The notes under the pieces: model-generated
Told to the model about the DNA's origin: nothing
Databases searched by the model: none
Seen by the model: only the letters and a program-made list of their open reading frames with translations
DNA from: SG8-41 sp963699525
GTDB lineage: Bacteria; Pseudomonadota; Gammaproteobacteria; Burkholderiales; SG8-41
Length of the DNA stretch: 64,000 nt
Assembly (NCBI GenBank): GCA_963699525.1
Contig: CAVOUI010000006.1
Coordinates: 62,001 to 126,000 of the forward strand
Direction: 5' to 3'
Made by a program: the position numbers and the translations under genes
Part shown: in pieces, positions 52,617-61,435 of the stretch
Position numbering within the stretch: the stretch's first letter is position 1
Layout of the letters: each line of letters opens with the position of its first letter

Positions 52617-53300
52617 TGCCGCGACTCATTGGAGGGCTGCTGCTGGCGTTGCTGGTCGGGGGCGGATGGGTCCCGGTCTCCCAGGCACAGGAGCGCAAGC
52701 TCGAGCCAGTGGACGAGGCGATTGGGGACATGTCGTGGGCGTATTTCAAGAACCGCCTGCTCGACGCCGTGATGAAGCGCGACCGCAAGTTCGTGGTGAG
52801 CATACTCGACCGCAACGTGCGCGTCGGAGTGGACGGCGTGCGCGGCGTCCCGGAGTTCAGCAAGCAATGGCATCTCGACGCCGAGGACAGCCCGCTGTGG
52901 CGGGACCTTCCCATCGGCGCTGTTCCTCGGCGCGGCCTATATGAAGCGCGAGGACAGGGCGCGCGAGCTGTGCGCGCCCTATCTGCTCGCGCGATGGCCG
53001 CGGAACATGGACCCGCATGCTTTCGGCGCGATCATCTCGAAGGATGCGCTGGTGAAGGCGGCGCCCTCCTTGGTATCACCGACGATCGCCACGCTTTCCT
53101 ACGACATCGTCCCGGTCGCCGACTGGGAGGTCGCTGACCAGGCGTCCGATTACCCGCAGAAGTGGACCAAGATCAAGCTCAAGTCCGGCGAGGGCTACGT
53201 GCCCGAGGAGCAGATCCGCAGCCCGATCGAGCAGGTGGCCTGCTTCGTCAGGACCGAGAACGGCTGGCGGATGACCGCGTTCGCTCCCGCCGGCGGTTGA
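52616..53300 (+). CDS. Exported protein with SH3-like C-terminus, frameshifted
   Basis: About 228 residues. The signal peptide (LIGGLLLALLVGGGWVPVSQ) precedes a helical domain with WAYFKNRLLDAVMKRDRKFV and SILDRNVRVGVDGVRGVPEF. After a frame break near 52915 (one extra A in TTCCCATCGG) comes the second part: YMKREDRARELCAPYLLARW, then SPTIATLSYDIVPVADWEV and WTKIKLKSGEGYVPEEQIRS, which resembles a bacterial SH3 domain. A role at the cell wall is plausible because SH3-like domains often bind peptidoglycan. Not otherwise recognised. Confidence 0.72.
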
Positions 53301-53321
53301 GCGGCGCGCGTCAGCCGCGCG

Positions 53322-54267
53322 ATGACTTCATTGCCCACCCGAACACTCGACATTCAGGGCCACCGTGGCGCGCGGGGGCTCGCTCCCGAGAACACGCTGC
53401 CCGCGTTCGCGCGGGCGCTCGCGATCGGAGTGACCACCCTCGAGCTCGATTGCGCCATTACGAAGGACGGCGTGGTGGTCGTGAGCCATGATCCCGCGTT
53501 CAATCCCGACATCACGCGCGGGCCGGATGGCAAATGGCTGCGGAAGACGGGTCCAGCGATATGGGCCCTCGACTTCGCGGACACCCAGCGCTACGACGTC
53601 GGCAGGATCAACCCGGGCAGTGCCTATTCCATGCGCTGGCCGGAGCAGCAGCCCGTTGACGGTACGCACATCCCGCGTCTCGCCGACCTTTTCGCGCTGG
53701 TACGGAAGGCCGGCAACGAGACGGTGCGCTTCAATATCGAAACGAAGGTCTCGCCGCTTGCTCCCGGCGAGACGACCACCCCCGAGGACTTTGCCCGCAA
53801 GCTGGTCGCGGCCGTGCGGGCAGGCGGCATGGACCAGCCGCACGGCCGTCCAGTCGTTCGACTGGCGCACGCTGCAGATCGTGCAGAGGGAAGCGCCGGA
53901 GATTCCGACCGTCTATCTCACGGTGGAAAAGGGCTTCATGGACAGCATCCAGCGCGACAAGCCGTCATCGCCCTGGACCGCGGGCTTTCACGTAAGCCGC
54001 CACGGCGGCTCCATTCCGCGCACGGTGAAGGCCGCGGGCGGCGCGGTGTGGTCGCCCTATTACGCCGAGACGACTCACGAGCAGGTGAAGGAAGCGCAGG
54101 CACTCGGCCTGAAAGTCGTGGTGTGGACGGTGAACGACAGTGCCGACATGCGGCGCATGATCGAATGGGGGGTGGACGGCATCATCAGCGACCGGCCCGA
54201 TCTCCTGCGCCGGACCGCCGGCGAGCTGGGTGTCCCCCTACCTCACCCGACGCCCGTAGTGACTTAA
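53322..54267 (+). CDS. Glycerophosphodiester phosphodiesterase family protein, frameshifted
   Basis: About 315 residues of a GDPD TIM barrel. The diagnostic start QGHRGARGLAPENTLPAFA carries the catalytic His-Arg and Glu. Next come LELDCAITKDGVVVVSHDP (metal Glu/Asp and second His) and NIETKV. The frame breaks near 53842 (one extra C in CAGCCGCACGG); after it VQSFDWRTLQIVQREAP, VVWTVNDSADMRRMIEWGVD and GIISDRPDLL complete the barrel. It has no evident signal peptide. It hydrolyses glycerophosphodiesters to glycerol-3-phosphate in general. Confidence 0.88.
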
Positions 54268-54316
54268 CGTCCGCCGCGAACCGCGCCGGCGATCACGTAA
54301 CTCGGCAGGAGCCTCC

Positions 54317-55480
54317 ATGAACTTCGAACTGACGCAAGAACAGCGCAGCATGGTGAACACCGTGCGCGAGCTTACGCAGGATAAATTCAAGCCCAACGCC
54401 CTACGCTACATGGATGGCACGTTCCCGTGGGACAACATTCGCGAACTCGCGAAAATCGGGGTGCTCGGGATGGCGGTGCCGGAGGAGTACGGCGGGCTCG
54501 GGCTGCCGGTACTGGACACGGCCCTCGTCCTGGAAGAGATTTCGAAGGGCTGCTACGTCACCGCAATGGCGGTACTGGGCGAAGTCGGCGTACAGACGCG
54601 CATCATATCTACCTACGCGCCGGATCACATGAAGCGCGCGCTCCTGCCCAAGGTGTGCACGGGCGAGGCGATCCTCGCGGTGTGCATGACCGAACCCCAT
54701 GCCGGCACGGACGTGGCGAACTACCGCACGAACGCTGACACGTTCGGCAACAAGATCGTGCTGAACGGCGTGAAGACGCTCATCAGCCGGGTGGACGAGG
54801 CGCAGATGTTCGTGGTGTTCAGCCGCGTCAACAAGAAGCCGGGCCGCGAAGGCATCGGCTGCGTGCTGATCGAGCGCGGCACTCCGGGGTTCACCTGCAC
54901 CGCGCGCTATCACACGATGGGCGGCGAGAACCTCGCCGAAATCCAGTTCCGGAACTGCGAACTGCCGCTGGAAAACCTGATCATCCGCGAAGACGGTTTC
55001 CGCAAGCTCCTCAACGCGTTCAACACGCAACGCTGCCTCAATCCCAGCATCTCGCTCGGGCTCGCGGAAGGGGCATTCGAGGAAGCGGTGAAATACGCGC
55101 GCGAACGTACGGCCTTCGGTCGGGCGATCGGCGAGTTCCAGGCGATCCGCCACAAGCTGGCGGAGATGTACCGCGACATCGAAGCGAGCCGCTCGATCCT
55201 CTATCGCGCATGCGCGACGGCGAATCCCTTCCCGGACCCCTACATGGCGGCGATCGCGAAGATTACCGCGAACGAAATGTCGCTGCGCGTGACCAGCGAG
55301 GCAATCCAGATCCACGGCGGCTACGGCTTCACCGACGAGTTCCCGGTGTCGCGCTTCTACCGCGGCGCGCGCTACGGCACTCTGGGCGGGGGCACGACGG
55401 AGACGCTGAAGGAGCTGGTCGGCAAGATGATTCTCGACGACCTGGGGCCCGACGGCTTCCTCGGCCTGGGCGCCTTCTAG
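54317..55480 (+). CDS. Acyl-CoA dehydrogenase family protein with altered catalytic positions
   Basis: A 387-residue ACAD-fold protein. FAD/substrate segments are AVCMTEPHAGTDVANYRTNA and IHGGYGFTDEFPVSRFYRGA. At the SCAD-type catalytic-base site it reads TLGGGTTET rather than (Y)EGT-x-E, and at the isovaleryl-type site NTQRCLNPS rather than ERL, so neither usual Glu is evident. It may be a dehydrogenase using another base, a reductase of the CaiA type, or a non-catalytic relative. It lies 49 bases after the phosphodiesterase gene and 20 bases before a CoA-transferase gene; the UGSC gene follows. Confidence 0.85.
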   Translation: MNFELTQEQRSMVNTVRELTQDKFKPNALRYMDGTFPWDNIRELAKIGVLGMAVPEEYGGLGLPVLDTALVLEEISKGCYVTAMAVLGEVGVQTRIISTYAPDHMKRALLPKVCTGEAILAVCMTEPHAGTDVANYRTNADTFGNKIVLNGVKTLISRVDEAQMFVVFSRVNKKPGREGIGCVLIERGTPGFTCTARYHTMGGENLAEIQFRNCELPLENLIIREDGFRKLLNAFNTQRCLNPSISLGLAEGAFEEAVKYARERTAFGRAIGEFQAIRHKLAEMYRDIEASRSILYRACATANPFPDPYMAAIAKITANEMSLRVTSEAIQIHGGYGFTDEFPVSRFYRGARYGTLGGGTTETLKELVGKMILDDLGPDGFLGLGAF

Positions 55481-55500
55481 CCATGAGTTCCGGAGGAAGC

Positions 55501-56742
55501 ATGTCCGCACCCCATTACCCGCTTTCGGGCATCACGGTCATCGACCTTTCGCACGTTTACAACGGGCCCTACGCCACGTTCCTCATGGCGATGGCGGGCG
55601 CGGACGTGATCAAGGTCGAGCCGCCCGGGGGCGAGCATCTGCGCAGTCGCGGCGACCTGGGCGGGGCTGCGCTGCCTTTCGCGATGCTGAACTCCAACAA
55701 GAAGCCGGTCACGCTCAATCTCAAGTCGGAGAAAGGCCGCGATTTGCTCCGGGAGATGGCGGCCCGCGCCGACGTCCTCGTGGAGAACTTCGCTCCGGGC
55801 GTCACCGACCGCCTCGGCATCGGCCCCGCGGACCTCCACAAGATCAACCCGCGACTGATCTATGGCTCGAGCTCGGGCTACGGGAAGACCGGTCCCTATC
55901 GCGACTATCCCGCGATGGACCTCGTCATGCAGGCGATGTGCGGCGTCATCAATTCGACCGGCTTTCCGGATCAGCCTCCGGTCAAGTCGGGCGCGGCCAT
56001 CTGCGACTTCTCGGCCGGCATCCATCTCTACGCAGCGATCATGACCGCGCTTTACGAGCGCGAGCGCACCGGCACGGGCCGCGTCGTTGAAGTCTCCATG
56101 CAGGACGCAACCTATGCGTCGCTCGCCTCAAATCTCGGCATGGTGCATGCACGCGGCGCCGATGCCCCGGCGCGCACCGGCAACCGGCACGGCGGCCTCG
56201 GCATCTCGCCCTACAACCTGTATCCGACGAAGGACGGCTACGTGGTGCTCAATTGCCCGGGCGACCATCACTTCCGCGCGGTCCTCGACGTGATGGGCCG
56301 GCCCGACCTGAAGGACGACCCGCGCTTTCACACGCGCTCGACGCGCGTCGCTCATTTCGCCGCCGTGGACGAGCTGATCGAGGGCTGGACGAAGACGCTC
56401 ACCAAGAACGAAGTGGCGCGACGTATGCTGGCGGCAAAGGTGCCCTGCGCGCCCGTGCGCGATCTCCTCGAGGTTATGCACGACGAGAACATGCATGCGC
56501 GCGGCAGCCTGCAGTGGATCGACCATCCCGAGCTCGGCCGTATCGCCCTGCCGCATTCGCCCCTCGTCTTCGAGGGAACGGAGCGCCGGCCGATCGAGCC
56601 CAGCCTGCCGCTGGGCGCGAGCAACGACGCCGTCTTCGGCGACTGGCTTGGCCATTCGCAGGAGGAGCTGGCGGCTTTCAAGGCGGAAGGCGTCATCGGC
56701 TCTTCGGCGGAAGTGTCGGCGTCCAAGGCGGAGGTCATCTAA
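55501..56742 (+). CDS. CaiB/BaiF family CoA-transferase
   Basis: A 413-residue class III CoA-transferase. Landmarks are GITVIDLSHVYNGPYATFLM, AGADVIKVEPPGGEHLRSRG, KKPVTLNLKSEKGRDLLREM and the active-site Asp in YRDYPAMDLVMQAMCGVINS. The alternative start at 55483 is in frame, but 55501 has GGAGGAAGC immediately upstream. Operon-like with the ACAD upstream and the UGSC gene 85 bases downstream. Sequence differs strongly from the other CoA-transferase (32283-33467), so another substrate is expected. Confidence 0.93.
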   Translation: MSAPHYPLSGITVIDLSHVYNGPYATFLMAMAGADVIKVEPPGGEHLRSRGDLGGAALPFAMLNSNKKPVTLNLKSEKGRDLLREMAARADVLVENFAPGVTDRLGIGPADLHKINPRLIYGSSSGYGKTGPYRDYPAMDLVMQAMCGVINSTGFPDQPPVKSGAAICDFSAGIHLYAAIMTALYERERTGTGRVVEVSMQDATYASLASNLGMVHARGADAPARTGNRHGGLGISPYNLYPTKDGYVVLNCPGDHHFRAVLDVMGRPDLKDDPRFHTRSTRVAHFAAVDELIEGWTKTLTKNEVARRMLAAKVPCAPVRDLLEVMHDENMHARGSLQWIDHPELGRIALPHSPLVFEGTERRPIEPSLPLGASNDAVFGDWLGHSQEELAAFKAEGVIGSSAEVSASKAEVI

Positions 56743-56827
56743 CAGCGCGCCACCGGTCTGGGGCGAAGCGGTGGCGGCTGCGCGTGCTAGGATTCGAAGG
56801 GAAACTCGAATTACTGGAGAAGCATCC

Positions 56828-58552
56828 ATGGTCAAGCTGGAATTCCACGATCCGTCCGGCGTGCTCGAGGTGACGCAGCCCCACGCGCCGCGGCTCGCGT
56901 CCCTCGCGGGCAAGCGCATCGGCTTCGTCAGCAACGAGCAGTGGCAGGCCTACCGCATGCTGCCGATGCTGAAGGAGATGCTCGAGCAGGACTTCCCGGG
57001 CATCACCGTGCTGCCGATCGACGCCTACCCGCAGGGCAATGCGCTGATCGGCACCGAGGAGACCGCAGCGCTGGTGAAGAAGAGCGGGGTCGACGCGGTC
57101 ATCGTCGGCAACGCGGCTTGAGGGGCCTGCGCCACAGCATGCGGCCGTGCAGCCGCTAGGATCGAAACGCTGGGTATCCCGACCGTCACGCTGACGCGGA
57201 CGGATTTCGTCGGGGTCATGAAGAACGCCGTGTCCGGCGTCGGGCTTGCGCCCGACGCCGCGATGGTCACGTTCCCGATTCCCATGTTCCTTCCGGGGAG
57301 CGACATCTCGTCGCTCAAGGAACGCCGGCGCGAGTTCTACGACGGCCTCACGCGCTGGAAGTCGGAATTTGCGCAGGCCGCGGGCACGGCCAAGATGATT
57401 TCGGTCGAGGGCGCGAGCTACGAGGACGCGCTCGTCAAGGCGAACAACCTGCTCCTCACGAGCCTGTGGGGAGACGGCCTGCCGCTGTGGCCGGCGACGA
57501 AGGAGCGCGTGGACTGGATCCTGCGGGGCTCGACGCTCCCGCGCACGCACGTGCTCGGCAAGTTCCCGCCGCGCGGGGGCATCACCACCATCGAGACCTG
57601 CGCCATCGCGCTCGCCATGGCGGGCGGGCGGCCCGAGTACCTGCCCGTGCTCGTCGCCGCGGTGGACGCGTGCCTCGCCGCGGAGGGGTTCGACCAACTG
57701 CAGGCGACTTCCGGCGGACCGTTCCCGGCGGTCATCGTCAACGGGCCGATCGCGAAACAGATACGCCTCAATTCGGGCTTCGGCCTGCTCGGGCCGGATC
57801 CGCAGCGGCCCGCCGGGGCGAGCATCGGGCGCGCGCTGCGCCTGCTGCAGCAGAACGTCGGCGGCGCGCTCCCGGGTGTCGGCACGATGGCGATCTTCGG
57901 CGCCATGCGCTACACCAACGCGGTCTTCGCCGAGGACGAGGAGGGGCTGCCGCCAGGCTGGCAGCCGCACGCGACTCACCGTCACGGCTACGCGCCGGGC
58001 ACGAACTCGGTCTCGGTCGTCTTCGCAAGCGGCGTGACCAACGTGCGGCGCCGCGGCGCGAAGAAGGAGTCGCCGGAAGAGGACGCGCTGAACGGCATGT
58101 GGCGCATGGCGGACTTCATGCGCGCGCCGAATCTCGCGGCGCTCGCGGGATGGGAGAAGGGGACCCCCGGCATCATGATGCTCGCGCCGATCGTCGCGCG
58201 GCGCATGGCGGAGCTCGGCTGGACCCAGAACTCGATCCGCGAGTTCCTCTGGAAGAACTCGAAGATCCCGATGGATCAGATGCGGCGGGCCGGCGCGCCG
58301 GCGTGGATCGAGATCGACGCCAACCCGGCGACGCGCGCGAGCATCAACCTCGACCCCTGGCCGATCTGCCAGAAGCCCGACAACATCGTGCTCGTCGTCG
58401 CCGGCGGCGGCCACCCCACCCACAGCTACTGGCTGCAGGCACATTCACCCACGGTGGAGGGTCGCGTCATCCGCACGCCGGAAACGTTCGAGCAACTGCT
58501 CACCGACGCGGACAAGGACCTTGGCTGCGGCGAAGACGCGTGCCGAGTGTAA
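56828..58552 (+). CDS. UGSC-family candidate selenoprotein with in-frame UGA at codon 98
   Basis: 574 residues if UGA (57119-57121) is read as selenocysteine. GGAGAAG precedes ATG 56828. The N-terminal domain (1-185) runs VKLEFHDPSGVLEVTQPHAP, GKRIGFVSNEQWQAYRML, DAVIVGNAA-U-GACATACG, ARIETLGIPTVTLTRTDF. This matches the UGSC family, named after its Sec-Gly-Ser-Cys motif; here it is U-G-A-C (Sec98, Cys101, plus Cys105). Both sides of the UGA share one frame, unlike the indel-type breaks elsewhere. The C-terminal domain (about 200-574) has SLWGDGLPLWPATKERVDWI, GKFPPRGGITTIETCAIALA, NSGFGLLGPDPQRPAGASIG and ends LGCGEDACRV; I know no function for it. UxxC suggests a redox or selenol-based reaction. 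Alternatives are a Cys-to-stop sequencing error or a nonsense mutation. Confidence 0.8.
57113..57156 (+). promoter_or_regulatory. Candidate bacterial SECIS-like stem-loop at the UGA
   Basis: GCGGCU (57113-57118) just before the UGA is complementary to AGCCGC (57151-57156). Inside, GCC (57131-57133) pairs with GGC (57143-57145) and flanking CUGC (57127-57130) can pair with GCAG (57149-57152), which competes in part with the outer stem. The apical loop ACAGCAUGC contains G at 57137 and 57141, 16-20 bases after the UGA, in the range known for bacterial SECIS loops. Folded by eye only. Confidence 0.4.
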
Positions 58553-58592
58553 CTAGCCGAAGTGTCCGATCCCGTGCGCCGTGGGCGGGCTT

Positions 58593-60125
58593 CTAGCGGG
58601 GCGCCGCCTTCTCGCGCGCTTTGCTTGCGGCTTCCTGGGAGTCCAGGGCCAGCTTATAGGCCACGTAGTATTTGTAGATATTGCGCACGTAAGTCGTGGT
58701 CTCGATGCCGATGCGCCGAGCCACGACGACCTCGACGTTATCGAACCACTTGTCCGGATCGAGCCCGGCCTTCGCGGCCTCGCGGCGAATGCGCGAGATG
58801 GCCCCCGGGCCGGCGTTGTAGCTGGCGAACGCGAACAGCGCCCGCTCCTGCTCGGCGAAGTGCGCATCGGCGAAGTAGTTCGTCATCAGCCAGTCCATGT
58901 ACTTCGCCCCGGCATGGATGTTGGGCTCGAGCTGGTTGATGTCGCCCACGCGCAGGTCCTTGCCCGTGTCCGGCATGATCTGCATCACGCCGATCGCGCC
59001 GACCTCGCTGCGCGCGTCCTGGCGCAGCCTCGATTCCTGGAAGCCCTGCGCGGTGAGCATCAGCGGATCGAACCCGTACTTCGCGCCGTATTTCTCGAAC
59101 AGGCGGACCGTCGTTTGAAAGCGCTTCCATTCCGCCCCGGCAGTGTTGTTGCCGATGTGCTTGATGCGCCGTTCCTGCTGCGCCAGGCGCGATTCGATCA
59201 CGCCCTGCTTCTTCACGACGCCGCGGTAGTAATCCGTCAGCACGCCGGCGAACTTGGGGCTCTCCTTGCGGATCGCCCAGCCCGTGTGGCCTTCGGCGCG
59301 CAGCACGAGATCCTCGCGCACCTTGATCTTGGGCAGGATCCGCGCCCACAGCAGGGCCTTCCAGTCGTCCACCACGCCGAGCTCGAACAGACCGGCGGCG
59401 AGCATCTCGAGCGCGTCTTCATCCTCGAGGGCGTCCGGCAGCTCGACGATCTTGACCGGCGCCTTGCGTTCCTTCCTGAGCTGGACGTTCAAGGCCACCA
59501 CGCTCTCGTAGTAGCTGCTCGCCTTGCGCACGTGCACCGTCTTGCCCGAGAGATCGTCGAGCGTCGCGAGCGGCGGCGACGCCGGCCCCGTGACGATCAG
59601 CTCGCGCACCGGCTTGCGGTCTTCCGCCGCCACGAAATCCACGACCTTCAGCCGCTCCAAGGTCGCGGTGAGGTTGCCTGCGGCGATGTCGCCCCGGCCC
59701 TCCGCCAGCCCGGTGAGCAGCTTTTCGCGCGTGGTCGGAATCAGGAATACCGTCAGCGGACGCTTGCCAAGCTGCTTCGCGTACCGGCGGTTGACATAGA
59801 TCTCGAACTCGCGCACCACCTCCGCGGTGATCCCGCGCTCGTGCCCCTTGTCGTGGTAAAAGAGCGTCCTGCTGTAGGGCGCCAGCACGCGGATGACGCG
59901 CCGCTCGAGCATCTGGTCGAAGTCGCCGGTCCAGAGCTCGTTCGGCAGGCTCAGCTGCCGCGGCTTGGCCGCGGCGAGCGGCTTCTCCTGCGACGCGGCC
60001 TTTGCCTTCTCCTGCGAACCGGTCTTCGCCTTCTCTTGCGAACTGGCCGGCGCCGCGTAAAGGATCGCCGCTGCCAGCGGGGCGGCGACGCAATAGGCAC
60101 CGTAGCGTTGCAAGGCGCGGAGCAT
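58593..60125 (-). CDS. MltF-like membrane-bound lytic transglycosylase
   Basis: A 510-residue exported murein hydrolase with two domains. After a signal anchor (LQRYGAYCVAAPLAAAILYA) and a low-complexity linker with three SQEK units, a solute-binding (SBP_bac_3-like) domain covers about 60-290 (RRVIRVLAPYSRTLFYHDKG; LTGLAEGRGDIAAGNLTATL). The SLT domain covers about 340-480 with the catalytic Glu in LTAQGFQESRLRQDARSEVG, then GVMQIMPDTGKDLRVGDINQ and FAFASYNAGPGAISRIRREA. This layout is that of MltF. ATG 60125 was chosen because the signal sequence begins there. Transcribed alone. Confidence 0.92.
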   Translation of the reverse strand: MLRALQRYGAYCVAAPLAAAILYAAPASSQEKAKTGSQEKAKAASQEKPLAAAKPRQLSLPNELWTGDFDQMLERRVIRVLAPYSRTLFYHDKGHERGITAEVVREFEIYVNRRYAKQLGKRPLTVFLIPTTREKLLTGLAEGRGDIAAGNLTATLERLKVVDFVAAEDRKPVRELIVTGPASPPLATLDDLSGKTVHVRKASSYYESVVALNVQLRKERKAPVKIVELPDALEDEDALEMLAAGLFELGVVDDWKALLWARILPKIKVREDLVLRAEGHTGWAIRKESPKFAGVLTDYYRGVVKKQGVIESRLAQQERRIKHIGNNTAGAEWKRFQTTVRLFEKYGAKYGFDPLMLTAQGFQESRLRQDARSEVGAIGVMQIMPDTGKDLRVGDINQLEPNIHAGAKYMDWLMTNYFADAHFAEQERALFAFASYNAGPGAISRIRREAAKAGLDPDKWFDNVEVVVARRIGIETTTYVRNIYKYYVAYKLALDSQEAASKAREKAAPR

Positions 60126-60207
60126 GCTAAAGCCTACACCAAGCGGGATTGACTCGACTACCCGGTTGACGTTGAGGGGTCGGAAGTCCTTGAAGACCGT
60201 CTCGCAC

Positions 60208-60519
60208 CTACAAGACGCGGTAAATCTCCCAGCGGCTGGTCCCGGAAACCACATGCGGCTCGAGATCCTTGCTCCATTGTTTGTGCGCTGCAATCGTGGC
60301 CAGCTTTTCCCAAGCCTGGTTAAGCTCGCTGAGGTCTTTAACAAGATGTTCCGACTGAATGGTTGCCTCGAGCGCGCCGATCGAGCCGGTCAGCAACCGC
60401 GTTTTGTCGGCACTGAACCCGACTTGCGGCCCAATCTCCCGTAACCAACGCTGCATCAGGTCGATCACATTCTGCTTGTATCCGAACTTCGCATTGATGC
60501 TCCAACGGGCGACCATCAT
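60208..60519 (-). CDS. Conserved hypothetical protein, last gene of cassette array
   Basis: A 103-residue soluble protein from ATG 60519, with GAGGAG 7 bases upstream. Segments are MMVARWSINAKFGYKQNVID, LMQRWLREIGPQVGF, LLTGSIGALEATIQSEHLV and a C-terminal EPHVVSGTSRWEIYRVL. The size and alternating strand-helix pattern suggest a dimeric alpha-beta barrel-type small protein, but I do not recognise the family with certainty. It lies directly after an attC-like site and has no attC of its own downstream, so it may be the residual end of the array or a resident gene. Confidence 0.65.
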   Translation of the reverse strand: MMVARWSINAKFGYKQNVIDLMQRWLREIGPQVGFSADKTRLLTGSIGALEATIQSEHLVKDLSELNQAWEKLATIAAHKQWSKDLEPHVVSGTSRWEIYRVL

Positions 60520-60589
60520 GGCTGCTCTCCTCAAGTCCTATGTAAAACGATGTGACCCACGCTCCTTGTAACACCTGGCATCTTGCAAT

Positions 60590-60647
60590 GTCCAACGTTT
60601 GCGCTCAGCCGCCGCTTCGAGCGGTCGGCTGCAGCGCTTCGTCAGGC
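60590..60647 (-). other. attC-like recombination site 3
   Basis: On the minus strand it runs from GCCTGAC to GTTGGAC (58 bases). Between these, GCGCTGCAGCCGACCGCT pairs with AGCGGCGGCTGAGCGC around a CGA loop, with the unpaired bases typical of attC. GTTGGAC fits GTTRRRY exactly. The stop codon of the hemolysin III-like gene lies inside the first core. Confidence 0.75.
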
Positions 60648-61295
60648 CGCGTACCACAGAACCGCGATGAAATGACACGCGGTACCCGCGACAACGAACA
60701 GGTGCCACACAAAGTGAAAATACCTGATTCGTTCCGCCATGAAAAACACCGCTCCCGCCGTGTAAGCAACGCCGCCTGCAAGTAGCCAGAAAAGCCCCCA
60801 GGTCGGCACAACGGTCCATACCGTCTTGGCCGCGATGAGGACCAACCAGCCCATCGCGAGATACATCCAAGTCGATACAGTCGTGTAACGAACGCCGCCG
60901 AGAGCCTTCAGCACCGTACCGACGACGGCCAAGCCCCACACGAGCCCGAATAGCGTCCAGCCCCAATTACCGCGAAGCACGCCGAGCGTAAATGGTGTGT
61001 AGGTTCCGGCAATCAGGAAGTAGATCGCCGAGTGATCGAGGATCTGAAACGCGCGCTTCGCGCGGCACCTCGGCAAAGCGTGAAAGAGCGTGGACATGAG
61101 GTAGAGCAGCACCATGGTGGTCGCGAACACGCTCGCGCCCACGATCCCCGCCGCGTCGCCTCGGCGGAGCGCAGCTATGACAAGAATCGGGAAGGCAGCC
61201 AACGTCGCGAGCAAGCCGAGGCCATGGCTAACGCTGTTCGCGATTTCCTCTCCGAGGGATTGTGGTCGCTCTTGCAATTCCAATACGCCTGCCAT
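60642..61295 (-). CDS. Hemolysin III family membrane protein (cassette gene)
   Basis: A 217-residue integral membrane protein with seven predicted helices, of the HlyIII/YqfA/PAQR-related family. Signatures are RPQSLGEEIANSVSHGLGLL (His-bearing first segment), STLFHALPRCRAKRAFQILD, HSAIYFLIAGTYTPFTLGVL and FHFVWHLFVVAGTACHFIAV. The conserved His and Asp residues of the putative metal site are present. It begins a few bases after an attC core and ends inside the next attC, so it is a complete gene cassette. Biochemical function of the family is unsettled. Confidence 0.9.
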   Translation of the reverse strand: MAGVLELQERPQSLGEEIANSVSHGLGLLATLAAFPILVIAALRRGDAAGIVGASVFATTMVLLYLMSTLFHALPRCRAKRAFQILDHSAIYFLIAGTYTPFTLGVLRGNWGWTLFGLVWGLAVVGTVLKALGGVRYTTVSTWMYLAMGWLVLIAAKTVWTVVPTWGLFWLLAGGVAYTAGAVFFMAERIRYFHFVWHLFVVAGTACHFIAVLWYAA

Positions 61296-61312
61296 CGCGG
61301 TATCTCTACGGG

Positions 61313-61375
61313 GCCTAACGTGAAGCTAAGGGGCTGCGCGCTTTTGCGCTGTCCCGCTTGAGCACCGGGTTAGCG
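61313..61375 (-). other. attC-like recombination site 2
   Basis: On the minus strand it starts CGCTAAC and ends GTTAGGC (63 bases). GTGCTCAAGCGGGACAGCGC and GCGCGCAGCCCCTTAGCTTC form the inner imperfect stem around AAAA. Both core sequences fit the integron consensus well. It lies between the hemolysin III-like gene and the 203-residue membrane-protein gene. Confidence 0.8.
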
Positions 61376-61435
61376 GTCACAGCGATGCGCATCGGTAAGC
61401 TGCACTTGTTGAAACGGATCTTGAATGGTGCTCAT

